Below are positions 8,089 to 17,960 of a stretch of 64,000 nucleotides of DNA, one piece after another. The stretch is from CADEDV01 sp048498035 (lineage in GTDB: Bacteria; Bacteroidota; Bacteroidia; Chitinophagales; Chitinophagaceae), in contig JBEHYT010000014.1 of NCBI GenBank assembly GCA_048498035.1, forward strand, positions 47,051 to 111,050, given 5' to 3'. A program made the translations under genes and the position numbers. The notes below the pieces were generated by a model. That model did not search any database and was not told where the DNA came from. It worked only from the letters and a program-made list of their open reading frames with translations. Positions within the stretch are counted from its first letter, which is position 1, and every line of letters starts with the position of its first letter.

Positions 8089-11070
8089 TCACTCATTGTT
8101 CATAAAAACCCTCACCGTTTTTACTCTAGTGTTGGTATCGTCATACACATTCAACCAATAGATACCCGAAGGCGTATTGCCTGGACGTGTTATTGTTTCA
8201 AATTGTTCAAACTGCGTTACGCGAAGTGAGCTCGCCTGTAGTAACTGGCCTGCTGAGTTGTGCAATTCCATTCGGTAAACACCTGTGCTCAATCCAATCA
8301 GTTTAACATGGATTTGACTTCCTTTTACAGGATTAGGCGCTACTACCACATCAGCTGGTAATTTCTGATCAAAGCTGGCTGTTACTACCTGTGAATATTT
8401 AAACTGACCGTTCTTGTCGATCATCTTCAAGCGGTAATAATTAACGCCCATGTACGGATGCCGGTCGGTATATCCATAATTATTCCGCGGTTCGCCTTTT
8501 GCAAATACCATCGCGAGCGTTGTATAGCGGATACCATCTGTACTGCGTTCCAGTTCATAATGACTGAAGTTGTCCTCTGATACGGTAGTCCATCCCAGTT
8601 CTACAGTAAGATCGTGCTTGTTGCCGGTAAATTCAACCAGGTTTACAGGCAGTGTAATATTGCAACTTGTAAATGAATAGAGATACGCTTTACCCAACCC
8701 ATTATTATCTGCAACAAATGAAAGCGTGGTACCCAATGTATTTCCCAGGTTCAACAGCCCGGATCCAAAATCAAGTGCATTTGCCGGACCACCTACCAGT
8801 GCGCGAACACCCTGGCTGCGTCCCATGATATAACGGGCGCCGGCAACGCTATAACCGATCAATGAAGTTGCATTCACCCCCAACAGCGGAGATACTGAAG
8901 TGGTGAGTGTCCAGATCGGTGTGCTGTTGTAAGTTCCATCAGACTTACCGGTGTACACGTAAGCTGATCCGCCTACCACATTTGCGCCAAGCAGGGGAAC
9001 ATTTGTGGATGCCGGCTCACCAGCAATCAAATCGCCGATGCCATCACAGTTTACATCCAGCATATTATCCATACTGGCGCCGTATAATAGGGAAAGGTTG
9101 ATCGACTGGCCGGAGAGGATACTTAGAATAGATGATGAGCGTGGAGAGCTCAGCGTTTGTGTAGGCGTAACTGCGGTGCTGGGGCTGGCTGGCAGCGATG
9201 CACTTCTTACAAATACACCGATCTGCCCGGCCTTTACACGTAATCCGTTCACTACATTACTCAAAACACTTCCTGCAGGTGCACCTACAAGTATGTTACC
9301 ATTTCGTGCGCCAGCACCATTTCTTGTTCCTTTTACTTTATAACCAAACAGGTTAGCGGCATTGCCCAGCAATCCTGAAGAACCTGCCGTTAATTTACAA
9401 CCAATAGCGGTATTGATGCCGGACGCTGTACCCGATCCATAATAAACATAAGCGCTACCACCAAGCACCTGGCCGGTGAATATGCTACCGAGTGAAGAAA
9501 GATCAATACCTGCCGGGGCACCCACCACCACGTCAGCCTTACCATCCATATTAAAGTCACCCACTCCGTCCACGCTAAATCCATACAGTAAACCGGATGA
9601 GTTCAACAGCGGGAATGAAGTAATTCCAAGCAGTGACGGTGTTGGCAGGCTTAATTCTGCAGGTGACGTAGTATTGAGATTATCAGAATAAAAAACATAG
9701 GCGGCACCATTCTTTACCGAAAGAATATTAACACCGGCATAGGTTGGCGCACCCACAATCAGGTCGGCGCGACCATCGGCATTGAGGTCGTTGGTAACTG
9801 CAACTGCGTAGCCAAACAAAGGGGTTACGCTTAAATTCCCCAGCAGGCTGAAATAGTTGGAGCCTTGCAGGCGAATTTGTAAAAACGGCGTTGGATTGGA
9901 AGATGCCAGCAGATCTTCACTCCGATAATAATAGACCTTGCCCGCAGTTACGTTTACATTTACCGTTCCGCCAAACAATCCATCTACCGCGGTTTGGTAA
10001 CGATCCAGCGGCGCGCCGATAACAATATCATTCTTACCATCACCGGAAATATCGCCAGCATCCACGCTAAGACCAAACAGCGCACCCGTTACGGCTGTAT
10101 TCGGCTGCAATACTTTGCTGGGTGTGGTAGAAAGCCCCGTGGCAGAACCCAGGTAAACAAATACGGCGCCTACGCTGGAAAGTGAGCCTGTGCCGGAAAT
10201 AACATCGGCCATGGTTGGCGCACTTACCGCTACATCATCAAATCCATCACCATTGATATCACCCAGGCCGGTAACGGTGTAGCCGTACGTGGTTTGCACC
10301 TGCAACTGCAAATTGGTCAGCAGGCCGGGCAAAATACCGTCAGCAGAAGTAGTCCATTCTGCTGTCTGATTCAGCGGATCAACCGTAATAGGATACACGG
10401 CGTTTTCATCGTTGACCACGATGGAGAGCTGGCGTGATTGCTCATCCAGTTCCATATGGGCATCCAGGGACTGATGATTGGCATCCCACACCTTCAGATC
10501 CTGGTAGTACATCTTAACCTCTTTGGGTTTGCCGGCATTTGAAAACGCCAGTTTATTAGGACCACGGAGTGAAACATCCATGGACGTTTCAATAGCCATC
10601 CGGATCGTCAGCGGCCCCTCAGCATTAGGTTTTGCGCTGACAATAAAATTTTGGCGGAATCCGGAAGGATCATTTACATATTCCACGGCTGCTTTTTCCC
10701 ATTGGTACGTGATTGACTGGTCTTTCTTATACATTATATAGGCCCCGCTCATCTCCGGCATTTGAAGCCGGAACCCTACTGTCCAGCTTTCCTCGTTGGG
10801 GCTAAAGCGAAGCGCGCCGGCGGTATAGCCGGATGCACTTACTTCAAATCCAAGTCTGTTAGCATTGTTGGCCACACGATAGGATCCTGATTGAGGACCG
10901 TTATAAAAATCGTACTGTATTGTATTGACCACTGCAGTGGCAGCGTCAAACCAGCTTTCCTGCACGCCCTTTGGTAAGGACTGCTTGTTGGCAATTGCGG
11001 TTTCTTGTTGCGCATTCACTGCAAGAGCAGCAACTGACGCAAAGATGAAGGTGTAAAGTTTCGTTTTCAT
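8089..11070 (-). CDS. secreted FG-GAP repeat protein with T9SS type A sorting domain
   Basis: The start is ATG 11070, giving a signal peptide (MKTKLYTFIFASVAALAVNA); the longer frame begins at TTG. After an N-terminal ~225 residues of unknown fold come at least six FG-GAP/integrin-alpha beta-propeller blades with calcium-loop motifs, for example GDINGDGFDDVAVSAP, GDISGDGKNDIVIGAP, NDLNADGRADLIVGAP and GDFNMDGKADVVVGAP. The C-terminal ~85 residues (VVAPNPVKGSQIHVKL onward) are a Por/T9SS type A sorting domain, so the protein is probably exported by type IX secretion and attached to or released from the surface. No enzymatic domain is seen. It is a monocistronic gene convergent with hisIE. Likely role is adhesion or ligand binding; that part is inference. 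Confidence 0.88.
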   Translation of the reverse strand: MKTKLYTFIFASVAALAVNAQQETAIANKQSLPKGVQESWFDAATAVVNTIQYDFYNGPQSGSYRVANNANRLGFEVSASGYTAGALRFSPNEESWTVGFRLQMPEMSGAYIMYKKDQSITYQWEKAAVEYVNDPSGFRQNFIVSAKPNAEGPLTIRMAIETSMDVSLRGPNKLAFSNAGKPKEVKMYYQDLKVWDANHQSLDAHMELDEQSRQLSIVVNDENAVYPITVDPLNQTAEWTTSADGILPGLLTNLQLQVQTTYGYTVTGLGDINGDGFDDVAVSAPTMADVISGTGSLSSVGAVFVYLGSATGLSTTPSKVLQPNTAVTGALFGLSVDAGDISGDGKNDIVIGAPLDRYQTAVDGLFGGTVNVNVTAGKVYYYRSEDLLASSNPTPFLQIRLQGSNYFSLLGNLSVTPLFGYAVAVTNDLNADGRADLIVGAPTYAGVNILSVKNGAAYVFYSDNLNTTSPAELSLPTPSLLGITSFPLLNSSGLLYGFSVDGVGDFNMDGKADVVVGAPAGIDLSSLGSIFTGQVLGGSAYVYYGSGTASGINTAIGCKLTAGSSGLLGNAANLFGYKVKGTRNGAGARNGNILVGAPAGSVLSNVVNGLRVKAGQIGVFVRSASLPASPSTAVTPTQTLSSPRSSSILSILSGQSINLSLLYGASMDNMLDVNCDGIGDLIAGEPASTNVPLLGANVVGGSAYVYTGKSDGTYNSTPIWTLTTSVSPLLGVNATSLIGYSVAGARYIMGRSQGVRALVGGPANALDFGSGLLNLGNTLGTTLSFVADNNGLGKAYLYSFTSCNITLPVNLVEFTGNKHDLTVELGWTTVSEDNFSHYELERSTDGIRYTTLAMVFAKGEPRNNYGYTDRHPYMGVNYYRLKMIDKNGQFKYSQVVTASFDQKLPADVVVAPNPVKGSQIHVKLIGLSTGVYRMELHNSAGQLLQASSLRVTQFEQFETITRPGNTPSGIYWLNVYDDTNTRVKTVRVFMNNE

Positions 11071-11681
11071 TTTCTGGTCGTTTATTATGAACAATAGGGC
11101 AATACGTATCCATTAAGCAATAACATTGCTTTTAAAAACTGGTGATGTTTTGTTTTAAAACACGATGTGAAGTGGCGGACTTGCTAGCTTCCGTTTGCCG
11201 CGACGCAAACTTGCTTTGCAGGTTTCAATAGGGACCGGCCTTCACGTTTGAGAATCACCGTGCGGTTTTTAAAAAGGAATTCGGATGGCTTTGCAGGAAG
11301 ATGGATACGGCTTTTGGTGGGAGATTGGAGGAAGATCAGTTTGTTATACGATCGCTGGTGGGCGACGAATAATTGTTAAACCAAAACTAAATTGTAAAAA
11401 AGCTGATCTCTACCAGCGATGTTGCAAAAAATGCCCGTAAGCGATCAATTCAAAAACATACAAAAGATAAATTAAGTACTAATACTTATTGACGTACCCG
11501 GAAAATCTCCGTATCTTACTAATCCGATCAGTTTAAGTAGAACAACGAAGTATAGGTAGTATTATAACTTATGTTATCCGTATCGTATGGTTGAAATAAC
11601 CTGCGGGTATGACTGAATAGTTGCGGTTAAGGCTCAGAAAAGAGCTTTTGGGAAAACACCACCTAACCCTAAAAGAAGCCA
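11071..11681. other. intergenic region upstream of two divergent genes
   Basis: About 610 bp between the FG-GAP gene and the first AraC gene. No convincing ORF or RNA is seen. On the plus strand TTGAC near 11489 and TATCTTAC at 11512-11519, about 19 nt apart, are a weak fit to TTTG/TAnnTTTG and could be the AraC promoter; this would leave a 5' leader of about 160 nt. Confidence 0.4.
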
Positions 11682-12686
11682 ATGCAACAGTCAGCCTATT
11701 TATTTCGTGAAATAGACTCCACCCAGTCATTTCACGATCTCGCCGCCGCGCTCGGCGGTCGTAGCATCAACAACATCATTCAATTGCCAACTAACCGTGG
11801 TAATGGAATGATCCGAAAGATTGATTTCGAGAAAGGTCTGCACATCCGCGCCTGGGATTTCAATCTTAAAGAGGATTTTATGCTTCATCATGAAGCGGGG
11901 TCCAGTGATGCGCTATCATTTTCCCTTGTGTACATATTTTCGCCGGAGGCAATAGCCATCCGCTCTCCATCCTTGCGCAAGCAGATCACGTTACGTGATC
12001 CCCTTTCTATTATGCTGGCATGCGGCAACCTGGATTTTGAATTTTCAATCCTGGGCGGTCATCCAATTCGTGCCATAGATATTACACTGGGCGCAGACTG
12101 GGTAAACAGCCAGTTTTCTGAAGACGATCCGCTGTTTAGCAACTTTATGGAGCGCATGCGACAACCTTCCCGCGCACCGCTGGTGCTGGACGCCGGCTCG
12201 AGCCAGGAATATAAAACAGTTGCCGACCTGCATGAAAATGCCCTGTCGGGCGCCAAAGGCACACTTTATCTCAAAGCAAAAACGCTATCGCTGGTATCCG
12301 ACTTCTTCACACGCACCTTTAGCGCACATGCGAATGAACTCTTGGATACCCACGTATTGCACCAGGAAAAAATGCTGCAAATTGAAAAAATGCTGGAAGA
12401 ACATTTCGAAAAAGACCTTCCATCCATTGAAGCCATTGCCCGGCAGGTGGCGTTGAGTGAATCTACGCTCAAACGTCATTTTAAAATGATGTTTGGTAAA
12501 AGCATCTATGAATACTATCTCGAGAAGAAAATGGAATATGCAAAACGTCTCCTGCTTGAAAAACCACTTACTGTGAAGGAGGTTGCGTATCGCCTTGGTT
12601 ATGAAAAAACCAGCAACTTCATTCATATGTTTAAGAAATTCCACAGCTACTCCCCGGGACACCTTAAAAAAAATATCAACTTTTAA
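11682..12686 (+). CDS. AraC family transcriptional regulator
   Basis: 334 residues. The C-terminal ~100 residues contain two helix-turn-helix units, DLPSIEAIARQVALSESTLKRHFKMMFGKSIYEYYL and LTVKEVAYRLGYEKTSNFIHMFKKFHSYSPG split around residues 245-330. The N-terminal ~190 residues resemble the effector part of PchR-like AraC proteins (GMIRKIDFEKGLHIRAWDF; FSLVYIFSPEAI) rather than a sugar-binding cupin. The next gene is a clear paralogue in the same orientation, 88 nt downstream, so this is a tandem duplication. No target operon is adjacent. Ligand unknown. Confidence 0.85.
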   Translation: MQQSAYLFREIDSTQSFHDLAAALGGRSINNIIQLPTNRGNGMIRKIDFEKGLHIRAWDFNLKEDFMLHHEAGSSDALSFSLVYIFSPEAIAIRSPSLRKQITLRDPLSIMLACGNLDFEFSILGGHPIRAIDITLGADWVNSQFSEDDPLFSNFMERMRQPSRAPLVLDAGSSQEYKTVADLHENALSGAKGTLYLKAKTLSLVSDFFTRTFSAHANELLDTHVLHQEKMLQIEKMLEEHFEKDLPSIEAIARQVALSESTLKRHFKMMFGKSIYEYYLEKKMEYAKRLLLEKPLTVKEVAYRLGYEKTSNFIHMFKKFHSYSPGHLKKNINF

Positions 12687-12774
12687 GGGTTAAACCTTAG
12701 TGAAAATAAAATCCGCGCACGATTGCTGCACGTAGATAATCATAGAGACCAACCTACAACCAAATCAAACCTCT

Positions 12775-13755
12775 ATGAGTTCAACTACGTACCTGCAAAC
12801 GTCCACCGGCAATTCTCTTTTTGACCGTATACAGGCGTGTGGAAGCTGGGTTTCTTCCAATGAGTTTCAATTAAACTCCCAAATCGGCAGTGGATGTATT
12901 CAATCCTTTACTATTGAAGAAGGCCTTTCTGTTCGCATCTGGGATTGTACGTTACACAGCGAGGTGGTGCTGCAACAGGAACCAACTGCGCCCAGTGCCC
13001 GCACATTCACACTCGTTTATTATATCACGCCGGAATCCGTATTGCTGGAAGGAGTAAAGCAGAATACAGTGAACCGTTTATGGAACACCCAATTGATCAG
13101 CAGCAATGCCAACTTCAGCCTTCGCTTTCTTTCCGGCCGCGCGATGCGCGCCATTACGATAGATTTTTCACCCAACTGGTTACAAACAAATATCCTCAGC
13201 GATGTGGATTTCCGGGATCACTTTTTTCAACAACAGGTAACCAACCCTGAGCCGCTGGTCATCTGCGAATCAACCGGCAGCAATGAAGAACAACTGATTG
13301 GACAGGTATTTCACCAGTCTGCTTCGGGCCGCATTTTTCTGCGGGCACGTGTGCTGGGGCTGCTTACTGATTTCTTCCAGAAAATCCATAACCGGATTTC
13401 TGTTCAGTGTGGTACCACGCTCTATCATGAGGGACAGATAGCTGATGCTGCGCGAAAATTGATGGATAATCTGGACGGCGGATTGCCGGATGTGAAAGAA
13501 ATGGCGGCCGAGTTGTCAATTAGTGAATCAACGCTGAAGCGCCATTTTAAAAAAATTCATGGGAAGAACATTTACGAATATTTCCTGGAGAAAAAGATGA
13601 TCCATGCGCGCAAACTGCTGGATGAAGGGAAGGCAAATGTGACGGAAATTGCCTATTCGCTGGGTTATGAGAAAGCCAGCCAGTTCATTTCCATCTTCAA
13701 ACGATTTTATGGGGTGAAGCCAGGCGCCTACCGGCAGGCAGGATTGGCCTCCTAA
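12775..13755 (+). CDS. AraC family transcriptional regulator, tandem paralogue
   Basis: 326 residues, collinear with the preceding gene: shared N-terminal pattern SGCIQSFTIEEGLSVRIWDCTL / FTLVYYITPESV and a C-terminal double helix-turn-helix with SISESTLKRHFKKIHGKNIYEYFLEKKM and VTEIAYSLGYEKASQFISIFKRFYG. The DNA-binding helices are nearly the same as in the neighbour while the N-terminal halves differ more, so the two may share operators but sense different signals (inference). It ends shortly before a strong terminator. Confidence 0.85.
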   Translation: MSSTTYLQTSTGNSLFDRIQACGSWVSSNEFQLNSQIGSGCIQSFTIEEGLSVRIWDCTLHSEVVLQQEPTAPSARTFTLVYYITPESVLLEGVKQNTVNRLWNTQLISSNANFSLRFLSGRAMRAITIDFSPNWLQTNILSDVDFRDHFFQQQVTNPEPLVICESTGSNEEQLIGQVFHQSASGRIFLRARVLGLLTDFFQKIHNRISVQCGTTLYHEGQIADAARKLMDNLDGGLPDVKEMAAELSISESTLKRHFKKIHGKNIYEYFLEKKMIHARKLLDEGKANVTEIAYSLGYEKASQFISIFKRFYGVKPGAYRQAGLAS

Positions 13756-13801
13756 CCCGACTTCTTTATTTGGACAACGAAAAACGCGATCTGCAACACT
13801 G

Positions 13802-13830
13802 GCAGGAACATTATGTTCCTGCTTTTTTTT
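13802..13830 (+). terminator. rho-independent terminator of the AraC pair
   Basis: Perfect 9-bp stem GCAGGAACA (13802-13810) / TGTTCCTGC (13814-13822), loop TTA, followed by eight T residues at 13823-13830. It ends the two AraC genes. The T-run overlaps the stop codon of the convergent kinase gene (TAA at 13831-13829). Confidence 0.9.
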
Positions 13831-16030
13831 AATCCAGTACCGGCAATTGAACTGTTAATGTGCACCCCTGGCCTACAGCCGACTGGATATCAACGGAACC
13901 ATTATAATAGGCGGTCCGATCATGAATGTTGGAAAGGCCAATTCCGCGATGGGATTGTTTAGGATCAAAACCCACTCCGTCGTCCTTAATGATTAGCTGA
14001 AGGTTTTCATTGCGGCATTGCAGCACTATATCTACCTGTGTAGCCTGGCTGTATTTGAGGATATTTTTCAATTGCTCCTGTACAATCCGGAAAATGGTAA
14101 TCTTCTTTCCCGGGCTTAGCAGGTTTGCGTCATTATCGTGCACAAACCGGATACGCAGCGAACTGCTCATCTGGATATCTTCCGCCATGGAATAGATGCT
14201 GTCTATCAGGCCTTTTTCGCGGAATTGCGGAACTACCAGTTCCCTCGACAGTTTCCTGATCTCTTCAATAGCAGTGATCAGGTATTCAATACTTTTTTCC
14301 TTGATCTTCTGTTCTTCTTCCGACGCGGGCTTTAGCATGTCTACAAACATCCGGGTGGTAGACAATATCTGGTTTACATTGTCATGTAATTCATGACCGA
14401 TGCGTGTACGTTCTTTCTCCTGGGCGCGGATCACGGTTTCAGATATTTCCTTTTGTCGTTGCAATTTTTCCTGCACCAGTTGGTCTTCCAGTTTCCGTAT
14501 CTCCGTTACATCCTGGAGTGAGCCGATCATCTTTACGGGCAATCCGTTTTCATACACTACAAATCCCCGGTCTGTGATGTTTTTATATTCACCGTCTGAG
14601 CAGCGAAACCGGTATTCGTCTTCCCAGGACTGCTGACCTTTGTCAGTAGTATCTTTGATCTTATCGGTTACGCGATTCCTGTCTTCGGGATGTATGCGGC
14701 GTAACCACCAGGTAAGCCCTTTTGAATCATCGGCATGAAAGCCGATCATATTCATCAGTGCTTCATTGCGGAAAATTTGCCCGGTTTGCATATCCCATTC
14801 CCAAATGGCGTCGTTGGTGGCGCGCGTCAGTAGCAGGAGCCGCTCATTTGCTTCACGTAGTTTTTTCTCGGCTGCATATTTATCGGCGAGGTTAACAGCC
14901 TGGCCACCTACTAATATGCGGTTATTGGCTCCTGCAATGGGAAACAGGTGAATCTGGAAAACAAAATTGGTACCGTCTGCCCATTTCACTTTCTCGGTAA
15001 CGTCTATGGAGCGGCCGGTATCCAGCACTTGCATGTGCTTACTATAAAGCGCTTCCGACACGGTGGCTGGAACCAGGTCAACGATATGGCGATTGACAGA
15101 CAATTCCGGCTTCAGGCCAAAATAGTCATAGAATGAGCGGCTGGCAAAAAGGAGCCTCGCCTTTTCATCCAACACCCAGGCCAGTGCAGGTGTTTTTTCA
15201 AGGAAAGAATGAAATAGTGTTTCGTTGTCGCGGGCGAAGCCGGAAAGAAGTCGTTCCCATGTTACATCTTCAATAGACGTTACAACCGAGATGGGCTTCT
15301 TAGTGCATTCGTCCAGTAATGGCTGGGAATGAAAAAGAATATGTCTTTTTTCGGCGGAGGCGAGCTGTACCACGAGGGTTTCGCTGAAAGACTGCCCTGT
15401 GGCGATGGCTTTCATAAAAGGTGTTTCTGAAAAACGAACAGGTTTCCCATCTTCAGTGAAAATCTTCCATGAGGTATCCCATGTATCTCCGATATTACGA
15501 AGCTGGTAAAGACGTTCCAGCGTTGTATCATAAATTTCGGCCGCCTTCCTGTTGGCTGCAATAAGCTCACCGCGTTCATCCTGGAAAAGAATACCGGCGT
15601 TCAGCCCTTCCACAATAAGCTGGTAATTACTGGCGCCCACCTTATTAAATTGTTGCATTCGTTCATCATCGACCAGTTTATAGCCTATGCAGAAATAGCC
15701 GCTCAAGCCGGAATTTCCGTCCTCTACATGGCTGATCTGCCATTTCATAGGATGGTAATATCCGTTCTTCAAATACAACTCGGTAGTAGTCGGCTTGTTG
15801 GTTGCCCGGGCGCGCAGAACTGCTTCACGAAAGTCGGTGCTATGTTCCGGATGAAGAAGATGAAAAAAATTAATGGAATGGCTGCGGGGGTTTTCAAGGT
15901 CCAGGTTGCGTTGCATCGTAGCATTGGCGCACAGGATCTCTCCCTGCTCATTAATGAGAGACAGGAACAGCTCGCTGCGCAGATCAGCAGTGCTGATCAT
16001 GCTCCGTAAAAATTTCCAGTGGTTGGGCAT
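13829..16030 (-). CDS. multi-PAS sensor histidine kinase, NarX-type
   Basis: 733 residues with no signal peptide or membrane segment, so probably cytoplasmic. About four PAS modules occupy residues ~10-515 (for example YQLIVEGLNAGILFQDERGE, LARATNDAIWEWDMQTGQ-like sequence near 400, ending in GSLQDVTEIRKLEDQL). A HisKA_3 dimerisation/phosphoacceptor domain follows near 545-610 with the His in RTRIGHELHDNVNQILS. A HATPase domain near 640-730 has DDGVGFDPKQ and RGIGLSNIHDR. HisKA_3 kinases pair with NarL/LuxR regulators, three of which lie upstream. It is 22 nt downstream of a receiver-only gene on the same strand and almost certainly cotranscribed with it. Confidence 0.88.
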   Translation of the reverse strand: MPNHWKFLRSMISTADLRSELFLSLINEQGEILCANATMQRNLDLENPRSHSINFFHLLHPEHSTDFREAVLRARATNKPTTTELYLKNGYYHPMKWQISHVEDGNSGLSGYFCIGYKLVDDERMQQFNKVGASNYQLIVEGLNAGILFQDERGELIAANRKAAEIYDTTLERLYQLRNIGDTWDTSWKIFTEDGKPVRFSETPFMKAIATGQSFSETLVVQLASAEKRHILFHSQPLLDECTKKPISVVTSIEDVTWERLLSGFARDNETLFHSFLEKTPALAWVLDEKARLLFASRSFYDYFGLKPELSVNRHIVDLVPATVSEALYSKHMQVLDTGRSIDVTEKVKWADGTNFVFQIHLFPIAGANNRILVGGQAVNLADKYAAEKKLREANERLLLLTRATNDAIWEWDMQTGQIFRNEALMNMIGFHADDSKGLTWWLRRIHPEDRNRVTDKIKDTTDKGQQSWEDEYRFRCSDGEYKNITDRGFVVYENGLPVKMIGSLQDVTEIRKLEDQLVQEKLQRQKEISETVIRAQEKERTRIGHELHDNVNQILSTTRMFVDMLKPASEEEQKIKEKSIEYLITAIEEIRKLSRELVVPQFREKGLIDSIYSMAEDIQMSSSLRIRFVHDNDANLLSPGKKITIFRIVQEQLKNILKYSQATQVDIVLQCRNENLQLIIKDDGVGFDPKQSHRGIGLSNIHDRTAYYNGSVDIQSAVGQGCTLTVQLPVLD

Positions 16031-16052
16031 ACACCGGTTGGTATTTCAAGGG

Positions 16053-16454
16053 TTATGAATTCAATTCCAGACTATAGCTACTTACAATCATCGGCACTCT
16101 GCCAAAATCATTTGACTTGTCGAGAAAATAATCAGCTCCCAGTTCTTTACATTGCTGCCGGTAATATTCGTCGGCATGATTGGTTACCATGATCACCTTG
16201 CAGGATCCACCCGGTTGTTTTATCTGCCGAAGTAACTCGATCCCGTTCTTTCCCGGAAGATTGATATCCAATATTACGAGATCATGTTCTTCTTCATTCA
16301 GCAGGTGACGCGCTTCTTCATAATCCGAAGCCACGTTGATATATCCCACATTACCCGTTTCTTCCAGCAACGCAACCATGCGTTCTACAAAATACATGTT
16401 GTCATCAACGATAAGAAGGAGCAACTTGTCCTGACGGGTAACTGCGGAATTCAT
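16053..16454 (-). CDS. single-domain response regulator (CheY-like receiver)
   Basis: 133 residues consisting only of a receiver domain: acidic pair at Asp17-Asp18, phosphoacceptor Asp63 in LVILDINLPG, Thr91 in KVIMVTN, and Lys113 in YFLDKS. No output domain. It would act by phosphotransfer or protein contact. Cotranscribed with the PAS kinase that begins 22 nt downstream; 113 nt separate it from the upstream NarL-type regulator. Confidence 0.88.
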   Translation of the reverse strand: MNSAVTRQDKLLLLIVDDNMYFVERMVALLEETGNVGYINVASDYEEARHLLNEEEHDLVILDINLPGKNGIELLRQIKQPGGSCKVIMVTNHADEYYRQQCKELGADYFLDKSNDFGRVPMIVSSYSLELNS

Positions 16455-16567
16455 GCCGCAAAATAACGATGCAAAGATTTGGAAAAAAATAGAAAACCAG
16501 ACAATTAAACTGTACTTAATTAACTGAAATACACGTAGGAAATATACTACAGGACTAAAGAAAACCC

Positions 16568-17197
16568 TTATAATAGTTTATGTTCAAGAGCGTACTGGAT
16601 CAGGTCGGCATTGGTTTTCATGTTCATTTTTACCAATATCCTGGTACGATAGGTGCTAACGGTGGTACTTTTGAGGCTCAGCATATCGCTGATCTCTGTT
16701 ACGGATTTACCATTGGCCAGGTGGCGAAATACATCCCATTCCCGATCACTCAGAAGTTCATGTGCGGGTACATCATCCTGCCGGTCGATCTTGCTGGCCA
16801 GTTTCTCGGCAACCCCTTCCGTGATGTAGCGGCGGCCGGAAAGTACACGATTTACGGCTACTACCAATTCTTCAGGAGCGGCATCTTTGTTCAGGTAGCC
16901 TGAAGCCCCGGCTTTCATTACGCGAAGCGCATATTGTTCTTCAGGGTAAATACTTAAAATAAGAATAGGAACTTTGGGCTTCTCAAGTTTGATTTGCTTA
17001 AGCGCTTCCAATCCACCTCCACCCGGCATGGCCAAATCGGAAACAATAATATCCCAATCAGCACCAAGTGCTTTTTCCACCAGTGAAGGACAGTCGCCGG
17101 CTTCTTCAATGTGTGCAAAAGAAAAATCTTCCAGCAGGATTTGCTTTAATCCGCGCCGCACAACTTCGTGGTCATCAGCAATAAGTACTCTGAGCAT
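16568..17197 (-). CDS. NarL/LuxR-type response regulator
   Basis: 209 residues from ATG 17197; this start is chosen because the protein then begins MLRVLIADDHEVV and matches its 209-residue neighbour exactly in length. Receiver residues 1-120 have Asp8-Asp9, phosphoacceptor Asp54 in IIVSDLAMPG, and Lys in GYLNKDAAP. The C-terminal LuxR helix-turn-helix (ELLSDREWDVFRHLANGKSVTEISDML) ends at the C-terminus. It is a close paralogue of the next gene upstream (17320-17949), including GASGYLNK/GASGYLSK and the STYRTRILVKMNMK-type recognition helix. Confidence 0.9.
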   Translation of the reverse strand: MLRVLIADDHEVVRRGLKQILLEDFSFAHIEEAGDCPSLVEKALGADWDIIVSDLAMPGGGGLEALKQIKLEKPKVPILILSIYPEEQYALRVMKAGASGYLNKDAAPEELVVAVNRVLSGRRYITEGVAEKLASKIDRQDDVPAHELLSDREWDVFRHLANGKSVTEISDMLSLKSTTVSTYRTRILVKMNMKTNADLIQYALEHKLL

Positions 17198-17319
17198 GAT
17201 GGTTGCTGCTAAACCCCGTGGTATCAGGGAATTGCCGGATGAAAATAGCAAACATGACTAGTTTTGGCTGTAGGCCAAGGCGGGTTATGAGAGTAGTATT
17301 TATACTACAAACAGAAGAT

Positions 17320-17949
17320 TTAGATCAGCCCCTTCTCAAGGGCGTAACGGGTGAGGTCTGCGTTCGACTTCATATTCATTTTCTCCAGTATCCGGGCCCG
17401 GTAAGTACTTACGGTTGTTACGCTAAGCGACAATTGTGCAGCAATCTCCGATACCGATTTGCCGCCGGAGAGGAGTTTGAACACGTCAAATTCCCGATCC
17501 GATAATAATTCGTGCTGTTGCCGGCCGGAATCAGCGTCAAATGCGTCCGCCAGCTTTTCAGCCACAATGGGAGTTATGAATTTTTTCCCCAGCATAACGG
17601 TCTGAATAGCCCGCACCAGTTCATCGTGGATCGACTCTTTACTAAGGTACCCCGAGGCGCCAGCCTTCAGCACCCGCAGCGCATATTGGTCTTCAGGGTG
17701 CATGCTCATGATAAGAACAGGAATATTGGGAGCGCTTTGTTTGATTTGGCGTAAGGCGTCTAACCCGCTGCGACCAGGCATGCTGAGATCACAGATCACA
17801 ACATCCCATTCCTGTTGCAGGCATTTGTTTACCAGATTTTCTGCATCGTTAGCCTCTTCCACTTTTGCAGAAGGAAATTCTTCGAGAATAATCTGTCTCA
17901 AACCCTTTCTAACAATTGCATGATCATCTGCTATAAGAATTCTTATCAT
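17320..17949 (-). CDS. NarL/LuxR-type response regulator, paralogue
   Basis: 209 residues: Asp8-Asp9, phosphoacceptor Asp54 in VVICDLSMPGRSG, Lys in GYLSKES, then a LuxR helix-turn-helix ELLSDREFDVFKLLSGGKSV and VSTYRARILEKMNMKS. It starts 11 nt after the stop of the CHASE3 kinase on the same strand, so it is the likely partner of that kinase. The next regulator downstream is a duplicate of it. Confidence 0.91.
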   Translation of the reverse strand: MIRILIADDHAIVRKGLRQIILEEFPSAKVEEANDAENLVNKCLQQEWDVVICDLSMPGRSGLDALRQIKQSAPNIPVLIMSMHPEDQYALRVLKAGASGYLSKESIHDELVRAIQTVMLGKKFITPIVAEKLADAFDADSGRQQHELLSDREFDVFKLLSGGKSVSEIAAQLSLSVTTVSTYRARILEKMNMKSNADLTRYALEKGLI

Positions 17950-17960
17950 GAGAATATAGG

